Positions 34,577 to 44,082 are shown, counted from the stretch's first letter. The stretch is 64,000 nt of DNA from Pseudomonas argentinensis (GCF_001839655.2 NZ_CP056087.1:558001-622000); one strand, 5' to 3'. Numbers and translations: made by a program. The notes: generated from the sequence alone by a model not told the origin.

Positions 34577-36469
34577 ATGCATGATGACCAATTGACCGAC
34601 CTCGAACGCCTGACCCTTTCCCGCCGCCGTTTCATCGGTGCCGGGGCGCTGACCGGCGCGGCGCTGTTTCTTGGCGGCGGTTTGCTGAGCCGTAGCGTAC
34701 TGGCCGATTCGATCAGTGCCACCGTCCCAAGCCCGCTGCTGGGTTTCGGCAACCTGGCTGCCTCCACGGCCGACACCATCACCTTGCCGCCTGGCTATTC
34801 GTTCCGCCCGCTGATCAGCTGGGGCCAGCCATTGCAGGCCGGTGGCCCGGCGTTCAAGGGCGACGGCAGCAACAGCGCGGCCGAGCAGTTGCTGCAGTTC
34901 GGTGACAACACCGATGGCATGAGTTTCTTTCCCTGGCCGGGCGACCCCGACCGCGCGCTGATGGCCATCAACAACGAATACGTGAATTACCGCTATCTGC
35001 TGGCCCATGGCGGCCTGCCGAAATCCGCCGAGGACGTGCGCAAGGCACAGAACGCCGAGGGGGTGACGGTGATCGAGGTGCGTCGCGGTGAGGGTGGCTG
35101 GGCCTTCGTGCAGGGCTCGCCCTACAATCGCCGGGTGCACGGCAACCTGCCGATCGAAGTGAGCGGCCCGGCCCGCGGCCATGACCTGCTCAAGACCGAG
35201 GCCGATCCGCTCGGTATCGAGGTGCTGGGCACCTTCCAGAACTGCTCCAGTGGCCAGACGCCCTGGGGTACCTACCTGACCTGTGAAGAGAACTTCAGCG
35301 ACTGCTTTGGCAGCAGCGATGCCAATCTGCAGTTCACCCCCGACCAGAAGCGCTTCAGCGTACTGCATGCCAGTGCCGAGAACGATTGGCACCGCTTCGA
35401 CCCACGCTTCGATATCGCCCGGAACCCCAACGAGCTGAACCGCCATGGCTGGATCGTCGAGATCGACCCCTTCGACCCCCAAGCCAAGCCGATCAAGCGC
35501 ACTGCCCTGGGCCGCTTCAAGCACGAGAACGCGGCGCTGACCACCACCCGCGATGGTCGCGTGGTGGTGTACATGGGCGATGACGAGCGCGGCGAGTTCA
35601 TCTACAAGTTCATCACCCGCGATCGTCTGGATCGCGACAATGCCAAGGCCAACCGTCATATTCTCGACCAGGGCACGCTTTACGTGGCGCGTTTCGACGA
35701 GGGCAACGGCGACGCCGATCATCCGAAAGGCCAGGGTCGCTGGATCGAGCTCACCGCCGGCAAGCATGGCCTGACCGCCGAGCACGGCTTTGCCAACCAG
35801 GCCGAGGTGGTGATTCGCGCGCGGCAGGCCGGCACCCATGTAGGCGCTACGCGCATGGACCGCCCCGAGTGGATCACCGTCAGCCCCAAGGACGGTCAGG
35901 TCTATTGCACCCTCACCAACAACAGCAAGCGCGGCGAGCCCGGACAACCGGTCGGCGGCCCGAACCCGCGGGCCAACAACCTGTACGGGCAGATCCTGCG
36001 CTGGCGCGAGCAGGGTGACGATGCCGCCGCCATGGATTTCCAATGGGACCTGTTCGTGGTCGCCGGCAACCCGGTGGTGCACGCTGGCACGCCCCAGGCA
36101 GGTAGCCACGCTATCAATGCCGACAACATGTTCAACAGCCCGGACGGCGTCGGCTTCGACGGTGGCGGCCGGCTGTGGATCCAGACCGACGGCAAGTACA
36201 GCAACAAGGGCGACTATGCCGGTATGGGCAACAACCAGATGCTCTGCGCTGACCCGCACACCGGCGAGATCCGCCGTTTCATGGTCGGGCCGGTGGGCTG
36301 CGAGGTCACCGGGCTGGCCTTCTCGCCGGACTACAGGAGCATGTTCGTGGGCATTCAGCACCCGGGCGAAGAGGGCGGCTCGAGCTTCCCAGACCACCAG
36401 GCCGGCGTGCATCCGCGCTCGACGGTGGTGGTCATCAGCCGCGACGACGGCGGCGTGATCGGCGCCTGA
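34577..36469 (+). CDS. phoX: PhoX-family alkaline phosphatase (Tat-exported)
   Basis: A 630-residue protein with a twin-arginine signal: SRRRFIGAG near residue 15, then a hydrophobic stretch to LGGGLLSRSVLA. The rest matches the PhoX/DUF839 beta-propeller phosphatases (NNEYVNYRY, TCEENFSDCFG, GRFKHENAA, YMGDDERGEF). PhoX is a calcium/iron enzyme that releases phosphate from esters outside the cytoplasm. Start ATG 34577, seven bases after CAGGAG; the preceding GTG is in frame. The upstream Pho box suggests PhoB control. Confidence 0.88.
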   Translation: MHDDQLTDLERLTLSRRRFIGAGALTGAALFLGGGLLSRSVLADSISATVPSPLLGFGNLAASTADTITLPPGYSFRPLISWGQPLQAGGPAFKGDGSNSAAEQLLQFGDNTDGMSFFPWPGDPDRALMAINNEYVNYRYLLAHGGLPKSAEDVRKAQNAEGVTVIEVRRGEGGWAFVQGSPYNRRVHGNLPIEVSGPARGHDLLKTEADPLGIEVLGTFQNCSSGQTPWGTYLTCEENFSDCFGSSDANLQFTPDQKRFSVLHASAENDWHRFDPRFDIARNPNELNRHGWIVEIDPFDPQAKPIKRTALGRFKHENAALTTTRDGRVVVYMGDDERGEFIYKFITRDRLDRDNAKANRHILDQGTLYVARFDEGNGDADHPKGQGRWIELTAGKHGLTAEHGFANQAEVVIRARQAGTHVGATRMDRPEWITVSPKDGQVYCTLTNNSKRGEPGQPVGGPNPRANNLYGQILRWREQGDDAAAMDFQWDLFVVAGNPVVHAGTPQAGSHAINADNMFNSPDGVGFDGGGRLWIQTDGKYSNKGDYAGMGNNQMLCADPHTGEIRRFMVGPVGCEVTGLAFSPDYRSMFVGIQHPGEEGGSSFPDHQAGVHPRSTVVVISRDDGGVIGA

Positions 36470-36569
36470 TCCAGGGCGTGCTCAGAGGGACGGCGGGTGG
36501 TGTTAGCTGACTACCCTGCCGTCTTCCCTGCAGGCTGTTGATGCCGGCGCGCCCTCGTACCGCTGCAGT
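36470..36569. other. Convergent gap between phoX and zwf
   Basis: It contains an imperfect hairpin, GACGGCGGGT (36489-36498) and ACCCTGCCGTC (36513-36523), without a T-run. It may act as a weak shared transcription end. Confidence 0.4.
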
Positions 36570-38021
36570 TTATTCGCTGTCTTCACTCCACTGCCGTCCA
36601 TGACGCTCCAGCAGGTGCTGGAGCTGTTCCGGCCCATTGCTGCCTGCCGCATAGGGGCGCGGGCTCTGGTAGTGCTGTTGCCAGCCCTTGATGATCGGGT
36701 CGACCCACTGCCAGGCCGCTTCGACTTCATCGCGGCGCATGAACAGCGTCGAGTCACCCTCGATCACGTCCAGCAGCAGCCGCTCGTAGGCGTCCCAGCG
36801 GCGTTGCTTGTTGAAGGCATCGGCCAGGTTCAGGTCCAGTTCGACCGGTTGCAGGCGCATGCCCTTGCCGGGGTTCTTGGCCATCAGCTGCAGGCTGATG
36901 CGTTCCTCGGGCTGCAGGCGGATCAGCAACTGGTTGGCCTGGCCGTTGCCGAACAGCTGGTGGGGCACCGGCTTGAACTGGATGAGGATTTCCGAGGTCT
37001 TGCGGGCCAGGCGCTTGCCGGTGCGCAGGTAGAAGGGCACGCCGGCCCAACGCCAGTTGTTGATCTCGGCCTGCACGGCGACGAAGGTTTCGGTATCGCT
37101 GTCGTTGTCGACGTGTTTTTCGAAATAGTAGGCCGGCACCTCCTGGCCGCCAATCTTGCCGGCGGTGTACTGGCCGCGCACGGTCTTGTCGCGCACATCC
37201 TGGCCGGTGATGGGTTTGAGGGCTTCGAGAATCTTCACCTTCTCGTTGCGCACCGACTCGGCATCGAAGCGCACCGGCGCCTCCATGGCCACCAGGCAGA
37301 GCAGCTGCAGCAGGTGGTTCTGGATCATGTCGCGCATGGCGCCGGCGTTGTCGTAGTAGGCGCCGCGGTTTTCCACACCCAGGGTCTCGCACACGCTGAT
37401 CTGCACGTGGTCGATGTGCCCGGCCCGCCACACCGGCTCGAACAGCGCATTGGCGAAGCGCAGCGCCATCAGGTTCTGCACGGTTTCCTTGCCCAGGTAA
37501 TGGTCGATGCGAAACACCTGGGATTCATCGAACACCGCGCCGATGCCGGCGTTGATCGCCTGGGCGGACTGCAGCGAATGGCCGATGGGTTTTTCCAGCA
37601 CGATGCGCGCACCCGCGCCGGCCAGGCCGGCGACCTTGAGGTGGGTGGCGATGGCTTCGAACAGATCCGGTGCGGTGGCCAGGTAATAGACCCTGACGCG
37701 ATCCCGGTCGCTGCCCAGGGTCTTGCCCAGGCGGCCGAAGTCGGCGCTTTGCGAGGCGTCCATGGGGAAGTAGTCCAGGCGCTCGGCGAAGCTGCGCCAG
37801 GTGTCATCGTCGAAATCGGCGCGGGCCACCTGGGCGCGGCAATGGCGCTCGGCGAGGGCCTGGTAGGCAGCCCGGCTGTGGGGACTACGGGCCAGGGCGA
37901 GAATGCGCGTACCGCGGTGCAGGCGGCCGCCGCGATGCAGGTAATAGAGGGCCGGTAGCAGCTTGTGCAGGGCGAGGTCGCCTGTGCCGCCGAATACCAG
38001 CATGTCGCAATTGCTCTGCAT
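36570..38021 (-). CDS. zwf: Glucose-6-phosphate 1-dehydrogenase
   Basis: A 483-residue NADP-dependent enzyme that feeds the Entner-Doudoroff and pentose phosphate routes. The coenzyme loop GGTGDLALHK is near residue 10, and the active-site block RIDHYLGKETVQN is near residue 172. It is divergent from an RpiR-family regulator, not beside edd/pgl, so it is likely one of several zwf copies that Pseudomonas carry. A palindrome at 38061 lies 40 bases upstream of the start. Confidence 0.93.
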   Translation of the reverse strand: MQSNCDMLVFGGTGDLALHKLLPALYYLHRGGRLHRGTRILALARSPHSRAAYQALAERHCRAQVARADFDDDTWRSFAERLDYFPMDASQSADFGRLGKTLGSDRDRVRVYYLATAPDLFEAIATHLKVAGLAGAGARIVLEKPIGHSLQSAQAINAGIGAVFDESQVFRIDHYLGKETVQNLMALRFANALFEPVWRAGHIDHVQISVCETLGVENRGAYYDNAGAMRDMIQNHLLQLLCLVAMEAPVRFDAESVRNEKVKILEALKPITGQDVRDKTVRGQYTAGKIGGQEVPAYYFEKHVDNDSDTETFVAVQAEINNWRWAGVPFYLRTGKRLARKTSEILIQFKPVPHQLFGNGQANQLLIRLQPEERISLQLMAKNPGKGMRLQPVELDLNLADAFNKQRRWDAYERLLLDVIEGDSTLFMRRDEVEAAWQWVDPIIKGWQQHYQSPRPYAAGSNGPEQLQHLLERHGRQWSEDSE

Positions 38022-38060
38022 GGGAACTCCGATTCGGTTAGTCCGTGCGAGGTCGCCAGG

Positions 38061-38079
38061 CTTGTAGTATAACTACAAG
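38061..38079. promoter_or_regulatory. Palindromic operator candidate between zwf and the RpiR-type regulator
   Basis: A 19-bp palindrome, CTTGTAGTATAACTACAAG, with perfect 8-bp arms and a 3-base centre. It resembles the TGTA/TACA inverted sites of HexR-type regulators. Position between the divergent genes suggests that one protein controls both. Confidence 0.65.
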
Positions 38080-38176
38080 ATCACTACAGCCCGGCGGCGT
38101 CCCTCGATCATAACCGAGTCGTGACGCTCGAATAGCCAGCCGGCGTAACCATCCTTTGCCAGTCGAGTCCCTGCCC

Positions 38177-39049
38177 GTGAATTTGTTGCAGCACATCGCC
38201 CAGTCACGCCACCTCCTGCGCAAGTCGGAACTCAAGGTGGCCGATCATGTGCTCCTCGATCCTGCGGCGGTCATGCACAGCTCCATGGCCGAGCTGGCGC
38301 ACCTGGTGGGCATCAGCGAGCCGACCATCGTGCGCTTCTGTCGCGCCATCGGCTGCAGCGGCTTTCAGGATCTCAAGCTCAAGCTGGCGCAGAGCCTGGC
38401 CGCCGGCGCGAGCTTCGGCCAGTTCGCGATCCGCGAGGACGACTCGGTCGCCGATTTCAGCATGAAGATCTTCGACACCACCCTGCATACCCTGATCGAG
38501 GTGCGCGAGAAGCTCGACCCGGTAGCACTGGAAAAGGCCATTGGCCTTTGCTCCCAGGCGCAGCGTATCGAGTTCTATGGTTTCGGGGCGTCTGGCGCGG
38601 TCGCCGCCGATGCCCAGCACAAGTTCTTCCGCCTGCTGCTCAATGCCGCGGCCTATTCCGACCCGCACATGCAGGCGATGTCGGCCATTACCCTCAAGCC
38701 TTCCGATGTGGCGGTGTGCATCTCCCAGTCCGGTCGCTCCAAGGACCTGCTGATCACCGCCAACGTGGTGCGTGAAGCCGGTGCCTCGCTGATCGCCCTG
38801 TGCCCCGGGCAGACGCCGCTGGCCGAGCTGGCCACGGTGAACCTGGCCATCGACGTGCAGGAAGATACCGAGATCTACACGCCGCTGGCCTCGCGTATCG
38901 CCCACCTGGTGGTCATCGACGTACTGGCCATGGGCGTGGCCATGGCCCGCGGCCCCAGCCTGGTCAACCACCTCAAGAGCGTCAAACGCAGCTTGCGCAG
39001 CCTGCGCTTGTCGGCCAAGTCGGTGAAAGCCCACGAAGAAGGTGCCTGA
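38177..39049 (+). CDS. MurR/RpiR-family transcriptional regulator
   Basis: A 290-residue regulator with an N-terminal helix-turn-helix of the RpiR type (LAHLVGISEPTIVRFCRAIG near residue 41) and a C-terminal SIS sugar-phosphate domain (RIEFYGFGASGAVAADAQHK, ISQSGRSKDLL). It resembles HexR in layout but differs in sequence, so I do not call it HexR. It is divergent from zwf and probably senses a sugar phosphate. GTG 38177 is chosen because NLLQHIAQ is the conserved start; a TTG at 38156 is in frame. Confidence 0.85.
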   Translation: MNLLQHIAQSRHLLRKSELKVADHVLLDPAAVMHSSMAELAHLVGISEPTIVRFCRAIGCSGFQDLKLKLAQSLAAGASFGQFAIREDDSVADFSMKIFDTTLHTLIEVREKLDPVALEKAIGLCSQAQRIEFYGFGASGAVAADAQHKFFRLLLNAAAYSDPHMQAMSAITLKPSDVAVCISQSGRSKDLLITANVVREAGASLIALCPGQTPLAELATVNLAIDVQEDTEIYTPLASRIAHLVVIDVLAMGVAMARGPSLVNHLKSVKRSLRSLRLSAKSVKAHEEGA

Positions 39050-39142
39050 ACGCGGTCGTCACCCAGGCGTCACGCCTGCTTCCTCAAACTGTCATGGCAT
39101 TCGCTGAAGCTGGTCTCCCGTAATTCAACCTGGAGACCTGCC

Positions 39143-39331
39143 ATGGCTCGCCATGTGGATGAAGCGTTGCACCCGGATCAGAGCGTGGTGAAAGCCCGCC
39201 GCAAGCTGCTCGACGAACAGCGCATGCGTTACCGTCGCGCCATCGAGGCCTATGGCGAGAATCGTCGCCTGCAATCGGAAATCTCCAGTTTCCACGACCC
39301 ACTGGTTGGCGAGTTCCGCCGCCTGCACTGA
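39143..39331 (+). CDS. Small conserved-looking protein of unknown function
   Basis: A 62-residue, charged, helix-prone protein (MARHVDEALHPDQSVVKARR, ending HDPLVGEFRRLH), with no signal peptide or membrane segment. Codon use is typical of the genome, and a GGAG lies about nine bases before the ATG. I do not recognise the family. GTCAC/GTCAT repeats with an 11-base period lie upstream at 39056-39095 and could mean phosphate control, but this is weak. Confidence 0.6.
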   Translation: MARHVDEALHPDQSVVKARRKLLDEQRMRYRRAIEAYGENRRLQSEISSFHDPLVGEFRRLH

Positions 39332-39416
39332 TTGCAACCGAGTATTCGCACGGCGCGCACCCCGGGCGAGGAGGCTCCTATAATGGCGCTTCTTCGCCCA
39401 ACGCCAGGGATGTGCC

Positions 39417-41600
39417 ATGCGTCGTCTGCTCGTTCTCCTGCTCCTGTTGTTTCCCCTCCTCGGTGTTGCCCAAGAGGCCCAGCCCAAGGTCGGCCTGGTA
39501 CTGTCCGGCGGCGCAGCGCGGGGCCTGGCCCATATCGGCGTACTCAAGGCGCTGGAGGAGCAGGGCGTGCGCATCGACGCCATTGCCGGCACCAGCATGG
39601 GCGCGGTGATCGGTGGCCTGTATGCCTCAGGCTACAGCATCGCCGAGCTCGAGGAGGTGGCGCTGACCATGGATTGGCGGCAGGTGCTCTCCGACGATCC
39701 GCCGCGCACCGACGTGCCGTTCCGGCGCAAGCAGGATGACCGCGATTTCCTGATCAAGCAGCGCCTGAGCTTTCGCGACGACGGCAGCCTCGGCCTGCCG
39801 CTGGGGGTGATCCAGGGCCAGAACCTGGCGCTGCTGCTCGAGCGCCTGCTGGTACGCAGCAGCGACGTGCGTGATTTCGACCGCCTGCCGATTCCCTTCC
39901 GCGCCGTGGCCACCGATATCGCCAACGATCAGAAAGTGGTGTTCCGCAGCGGCCACCTGCCCCAGGTGATCCGCGCCAGCATGTCGATCCCGGCGGTGTT
40001 CGCGCCGGTCGAGCTGGACGGTCGCCTGCTGGTCGATGGCGGCATGGTCGACAACATTCCCGTGGACGTGGCACGCGACATGGGCGTCGACCGGGTCATC
40101 GTGGTCGACATCGGCACGCCGCTGAAACCGCGCAAGGAACTGCTCACCGTGGTCGACGTGCTCAACCAGTCGATCACCATGATGACCCGGCGCAATTCCG
40201 AGGAGCAGCTGGCCACCCTGCGCGACGGCGACGTGCTGGTGCAGCCGGACATGGCGCGCTTCGCCGTCACCGATTTCGGCCGCGGCGAGGAAATGATCGA
40301 GGCGGGCTACCAGGCCGCCAAGGTGCTGCAGCCGCGCCTCGCGGAGCTGGTGCGGCGCGGCGGCGGCAATCCCGCGCTGACCCTGGCACGCAGTGCCCAG
40401 CAGCGCGCCCCGGTGATCCACGCCATTCAGGTGGCCAACGACTCCAAGGTCGGCGACGAGGTGATCGGCAACTACATCCGCCAGCCCATCGGCGAGCCGC
40501 TGGACATGGCCAAGCTGCAGCGCGACATGGGCACCCTGTACGGCCTCGATTACTTCGAGCGCGTGCAGTACCGGGTGGTCAACAGCGATGAGCGCAACAC
40601 CCTGGTGATCGATGCCCGGGAAAAGCGCACCGGCACCGACTACCTGCGCCTGGGGCTGAACCTCTCCGACGATTTCAACGGCGACAGCGTCTTCAACCTG
40701 GGGGCGAGCTTTCGCAAGAACGGCATCAACCGGCTCGGTGCCGAGTGGCTCACCCGGGTACAACTGGGCGACCGCCAGGAGCTGTTCAGCGAGTTCTACC
40801 AGCCACTCGACGTCGGTTCGCGCTGGTTCGTGGCGCCGAATCTGCATGCCGAGGCCTGGAACCTGGAGTCCGTGCTGAACAACGACCCGATCGCCGAATA
40901 CCGGGTGCAGCGCTACGGCTACGGGTTCGACCTCGGCCGGCAGATCGCCAACAACGGCGAGCTGCGTTTCGGTGTCGGCCAGGCCTGGGGGGATGCCGAG
41001 GTACGTATCGGTGAACGCGATCAGCCGGAGTTCAGCTTTACCGAGGGCTACTACGAGCTGCAGTACGCCTTCGACACCCTGGACAACGTCGACTTTCCCC
41101 ACGAGGGCGAGGAGATCAGCCTTAACCTGCGTCAGTACGACGCCAGCCTCGGTGCCGACGATCGCTATCGGCAATGGCAGATCAAGCTCGACAAGGCCTT
41201 CAGCCAGGGACCGCACAGCCTGGTGATCGGCGGCCGCTACGGGCGCACCCTGGACGACGCGGAAATCGTCACCTCCAGCTTCCAGCTGGGCGGCGCGCAG
41301 CAGCTGTCGGGCTTCCGCCAGGACGCCCTGGCCGGGCAGAACGTCAGCCTCGGGCGGCTGGTGTACTACCGGCGCATGACGCCGCGCTCGTTCCTGCCGC
41401 TGGACTTCCCGCTCTACCTCGGCGCCTCCCTGGAACGCGGCCGGGTATGGAACAACGACAACGCCTTCGACAGCGGCTACATCAACGCGGCGAGCGTGTT
41501 CCTGGGTTACGAAACGCCGCTGGGACCACTGAATTTCAGCTATGGCCTCAATGACGACAACGAGAAGGCCTTGTATCTGAACCTGGGGCACAGCTTCTAG
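39417..41600 (+). CDS. plpD: Patatin-like phospholipase autotransporter PlpD (type Vd)
   Basis: A 727-residue protein with a signal peptide (residues 1-18), a patatin domain, one POTRA-like domain (about 340-410) and a 16-strand-type outer-membrane barrel ending in LYLNLGHSF with terminal Phe. The oxyanion loop SGGAARG is at residues 30-36, the nucleophile Ser60 is in GTSMG and the dyad Asp207 is in DGG. Both residue numbers match P. aeruginosa PlpD as I recall it. It secretes its own lipase to the cell surface. Confidence 0.92.
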   Translation: MRRLLVLLLLLFPLLGVAQEAQPKVGLVLSGGAARGLAHIGVLKALEEQGVRIDAIAGTSMGAVIGGLYASGYSIAELEEVALTMDWRQVLSDDPPRTDVPFRRKQDDRDFLIKQRLSFRDDGSLGLPLGVIQGQNLALLLERLLVRSSDVRDFDRLPIPFRAVATDIANDQKVVFRSGHLPQVIRASMSIPAVFAPVELDGRLLVDGGMVDNIPVDVARDMGVDRVIVVDIGTPLKPRKELLTVVDVLNQSITMMTRRNSEEQLATLRDGDVLVQPDMARFAVTDFGRGEEMIEAGYQAAKVLQPRLAELVRRGGGNPALTLARSAQQRAPVIHAIQVANDSKVGDEVIGNYIRQPIGEPLDMAKLQRDMGTLYGLDYFERVQYRVVNSDERNTLVIDAREKRTGTDYLRLGLNLSDDFNGDSVFNLGASFRKNGINRLGAEWLTRVQLGDRQELFSEFYQPLDVGSRWFVAPNLHAEAWNLESVLNNDPIAEYRVQRYGYGFDLGRQIANNGELRFGVGQAWGDAEVRIGERDQPEFSFTEGYYELQYAFDTLDNVDFPHEGEEISLNLRQYDASLGADDRYRQWQIKLDKAFSQGPHSLVIGGRYGRTLDDAEIVTSSFQLGGAQQLSGFRQDALAGQNVSLGRLVYYRRMTPRSFLPLDFPLYLGASLERGRVWNNDNAFDSGYINAASVFLGYETPLGPLNFSYGLNDDNEKALYLNLGHSF

Positions 41601-41909
41601 GCTGATGGTCATCGCCTTGCCAAGGCTTATGCAGAACTGGATCGTGCCTTGGGCTAGATGTCCTGGCGGCCTCTGGAGATCCAGGAAGTCGCTGATTGCA
41701 TGGCGATCCTTGAAAGGCTTATCGTCCTGATCTGCGCCGCCACGACCTCGATTTCGTGGTTCAAGGAGTGTTCGTCAATCATCGGTCACGGCGTTTGAGG
41801 CAGGGCAATCGGACTGTCCGGCAGCTGTGGTCATTAGGATGTTTTCAGGCGCTGGTGATTCTATGGCGGTGCGCGTAGTTGTCGCAGCGGTTGCGGTGGG
41901 GGAGTTGAG
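41601..41909. other. Gene-free region between plpD and a lipoprotein gene
   Basis: A 309-bp region with lower GC content than its neighbours and no convincing ORF, terminator or repeat. A purine-rich GGGGGAG just before 41910 is the ribosome binding site of the next gene. Nothing else was seen. Confidence 0.5.
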
Positions 41910-42362
41910 ATGAAGCGTGTAGTGGTAGTGGTAGGAGCACTGGGCCTGGTGGCCGGTTGCGCCAATGGTTCGGCCCAGTCACCCAGGTTGGCTGAGGCTG
42001 AACCGGTTGCGGTTAGCTCTCCTGTTACGGCCCCAGCCGTGCCAGCGCCGAGGCTGTCCAACTTCCGACCTGCGCCCGTGGTGCCTCTGTCACTGATCAG
42101 CTCGGGCGCCACGCCGCCGGCGCTCGTGAGAGAGCTGGGCCCGGCGACAGCCCAACCGTTACAGCCCCCCGCTGGCCAGGTGTCCGGCGCGCCAGCGGTT
42201 GCCGTGCTACCTGCTGCCGTAGAGCAGCCAGCATCTGGTGCCGCCGCGGCACAACGCGCACGAGCAGGCATCGAAATGCGTGCTGGGCGTCTGATCGTAC
42301 CCATTGACGGAGGTGTCGTGCGGGTGGCTCCCCTCGAGGAGACCTCTGCAAGCGCCGACTGA
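41910..42362 (+). CDS. Proline/alanine-rich putative lipoprotein
   Basis: A 150-residue protein with a lipoprotein signal: KR, a hydrophobic stretch and the lipobox LVAGC with Cys at residue 17. The mature part is low-complexity, rich in Ala, Pro and Val, with no recognisable domain. It ends in a short segment, GIEMRAGRLIVPIDGGVVRV, that may be the folded part. A good ribosome binding site supports ATG 41910. Function unknown. Confidence 0.65.
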   Translation: MKRVVVVVGALGLVAGCANGSAQSPRLAEAEPVAVSSPVTAPAVPAPRLSNFRPAPVVPLSLISSGATPPALVRELGPATAQPLQPPAGQVSGAPAVAVLPAAVEQPASGAAAAQRARAGIEMRAGRLIVPIDGGVVRVAPLEETSASAD

Positions 42363-42438
42363 GGCTCGGTCACGCGCAGATCGGGAGGGTTAAAAAGCAT
42401 AATGATGTTTAACCTGGCCTTGACAGACCTACACGGGT

Positions 42439-42863
42439 ATGAAAAAACAGTCCGGCGCACCGCCCTACCTCGCACTCACCACCGGCGGGATCGTATCGTT
42501 GCTGCTGGATCCGATGTTCGCCCCTGGCTTGGTCACCAAGCGGGGGGGTTGCCTGACCTGGCCGTCTGGGTCGATACCCTGCATGGCTGCTGCCAAGCGG
42601 TGCTGCAGGGTGATCAGCAATTGATCGTACGGCTGCGTGAGGCCGGTTTCGATTGCCAGGAGGGGGCGTGGAGCTTTCGTCTGCCCGCGCTGCATGCCTG
42701 GTTGTTCGGCCAGCATGGGGCGCTCGACTACCCGACCTTCCTCAAGCAGCTGTACGCCAGCGACCTCAACGAGCGCCTTGCCCGCCAGGGGGCGCAGATC
42801 GCCATTGCCGACAACTGCGGCAAGGTCAGCGAGAGCCTGTATCGTCTGCAGCGCCTGCCCTGA
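42439..42863 (+). pseudogene. Hypothetical gene, frameshifted at a seven-G run
   Basis: Two overlapping frames join into one plausible protein of about 141 residues. The first part (MKKQSGAPPYLALTTGGIVS...) reads from ATG 42439 to the G7 run at 42542-42548. The second part (LPDLAVWVDTLHGCCQ... to RLQRLP) continues in the -1 frame to 42863. Both parts have the high third-position GC of real genes, while the 42402-42540 stretch of the second frame does not. One missing G would explain it. Family unknown. The 3' end overlaps cobM by 38 bases in convergent orientation. Confidence 0.55.
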
Positions 42864-43599
42864 ACAGGTGGCGGTGGCCTTCGTTGTAGAGCGCCGAGTC
42901 GGCGAAATCCTCCGCGCCCAGTACCGGGCCGACGAGAATCAGCGCGGTACGTTTGAAGCCCTTGGCGCTGACCTTCGCCTCGATATCCGCCAGGGTGCCG
43001 ATCGCCCAGTCCTGATCCGGCCAACTGGCGCGATGCACCACCGCGATGGGGCAACTGGCGCCATAGTGCGGCAGCAGCTCGGCGACGATCTTCGCCAGGT
43101 GTGGTACGCCCAGGTGGATGGCCATGGTCGCGCCGTGGCGGGCGAGGTCTTGCAGCTGCTCGCCGGCCGGCATCGGCGACTTGCTGGCGTAGCGGGTGAG
43201 GATCACCGTCTGTGACACCCCGGGCAGCGTCAGTTCGCTTTCCAGCAGCGCAGCGCAGGCGGCCGTGGCCGTCACGCCGGGAATGATCTCGAAGGGTATG
43301 CCCAGCGCGCGCAGGTGACGAATCTGCTCGCCGATGGCGCCATACAGCGACGGGTCGCCGGAATGCACCCGCGCCACGTCCTCGCCACGGGCGTGGGCGG
43401 CGCGCAGCAGGGCGATGATTTCATCCAGGTGCAGCTCGGCGGTATTGACCACCTGATGGGCCTGATGGCCGTCGAGCACCGCGTCGGGCACCAGCGAGCC
43501 GGCGTAGAGGATCACCGGGCAGCTGCGGATCAGGCGCTGACCCTTGACGGTGATCAGCTCGGGGTCGCCGGGGCCGGCGCCAATGAAGTAGACGGTCAT
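42826..43599 (-). CDS. cobM: Precorrin-4 C(11)-methyltransferase
   Basis: A 257-residue SAM uroporphyrinogen-type methyltransferase of the aerobic cobalamin route. The N-terminal motif VYFIGAGPGDPELITVKG and the block VHSGDPSLYGAI near residue 98 are diagnostic of CobM/CbiF. It is the last gene of the cobE-cobM pair and is separated from cobE by 75 bases. Confidence 0.95.
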   Translation of the reverse strand: MTVYFIGAGPGDPELITVKGQRLIRSCPVILYAGSLVPDAVLDGHQAHQVVNTAELHLDEIIALLRAAHARGEDVARVHSGDPSLYGAIGEQIRHLRALGIPFEIIPGVTATAACAALLESELTLPGVSQTVILTRYASKSPMPAGEQLQDLARHGATMAIHLGVPHLAKIVAELLPHYGASCPIAVVHRASWPDQDWAIGTLADIEAKVSAKGFKRTALILVGPVLGAEDFADSALYNEGHRHLFRAGAADDTGSR

Positions 43600-43674
43600 G
43601 CGGTTCCTGAATATGGGGTGGCGGTGTCTTGTATCGACCGATGAAAATCCCGGCAGATCGATAGGGCTTGATCC

Positions 43675-44082
43675 CTACCCATCGACTCGGGCTACGGCCA
43701 GGGTGGCGGCGGCGCTCTTGCGCTTGGTTATCCACAGGCGAGCGGGTCGGCCGCTCAGCTGTTCGGCCAGGGCCAGGGCGCTGGCTTCGGCGATGCCTGG
43801 CATGCCGGTCACCCGCAACGCCTTGGCCGAGGTCTCGGTCAGGCGCCCATGGTAACCCGCCAGCACCTCGGCGGGCAGGAAGTGGATCGGCAGGTTCAGG
43901 TGCGCGGCCAACAGCTGGAGGCCAGGTTCAGCCGCCTTGTGGGCGCTGCTGGCCAGGGCCGTCAGCTCAGCCGTGCTCGAGCCCTGCTCGGCCAGGGTGC
44001 TGTCGAGCAAGGCCAGCAGCTCATCGCGCGAGCACTCGCGCCGGCAACCCAGGCCGGCGACGAGGATGGGCCGCTCATTCAC
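43675..44082 (-). CDS. cobE: Cobalamin biosynthesis protein CobE (CbiG C-terminal type)
   Basis: A 135-residue protein with the CbiG_C/CobE pattern: VAGLGCRRECSRDELLALL at the N-terminus and TSAKALRVTGMPGIAEASAL near residue 85. Its exact role in the aerobic cobalamin route is not settled. It overlaps cbtA by four bases, so translation is coupled. A perfect DnaA box lies inside it at 43728. Confidence 0.88.
   Translation of the reverse strand: MNERPILVAGLGCRRECSRDELLALLDSTLAEQGSSTAELTALASSAHKAAEPGLQLLAAHLNLPIHFLPAEVLAGYHGRLTETSAKALRVTGMPGIAEASALALAEQLSGRPARLWITKRKSAAATLAVARVDG

Noticed and set aside
42402..42863. Single unshifted reading of the hypothetical gene from ATG 42402
   Set aside because: The first 46 codons have poor third-position GC, while the alternative frame at 42439-42541 has typical codon use; a frameshift explains both better.
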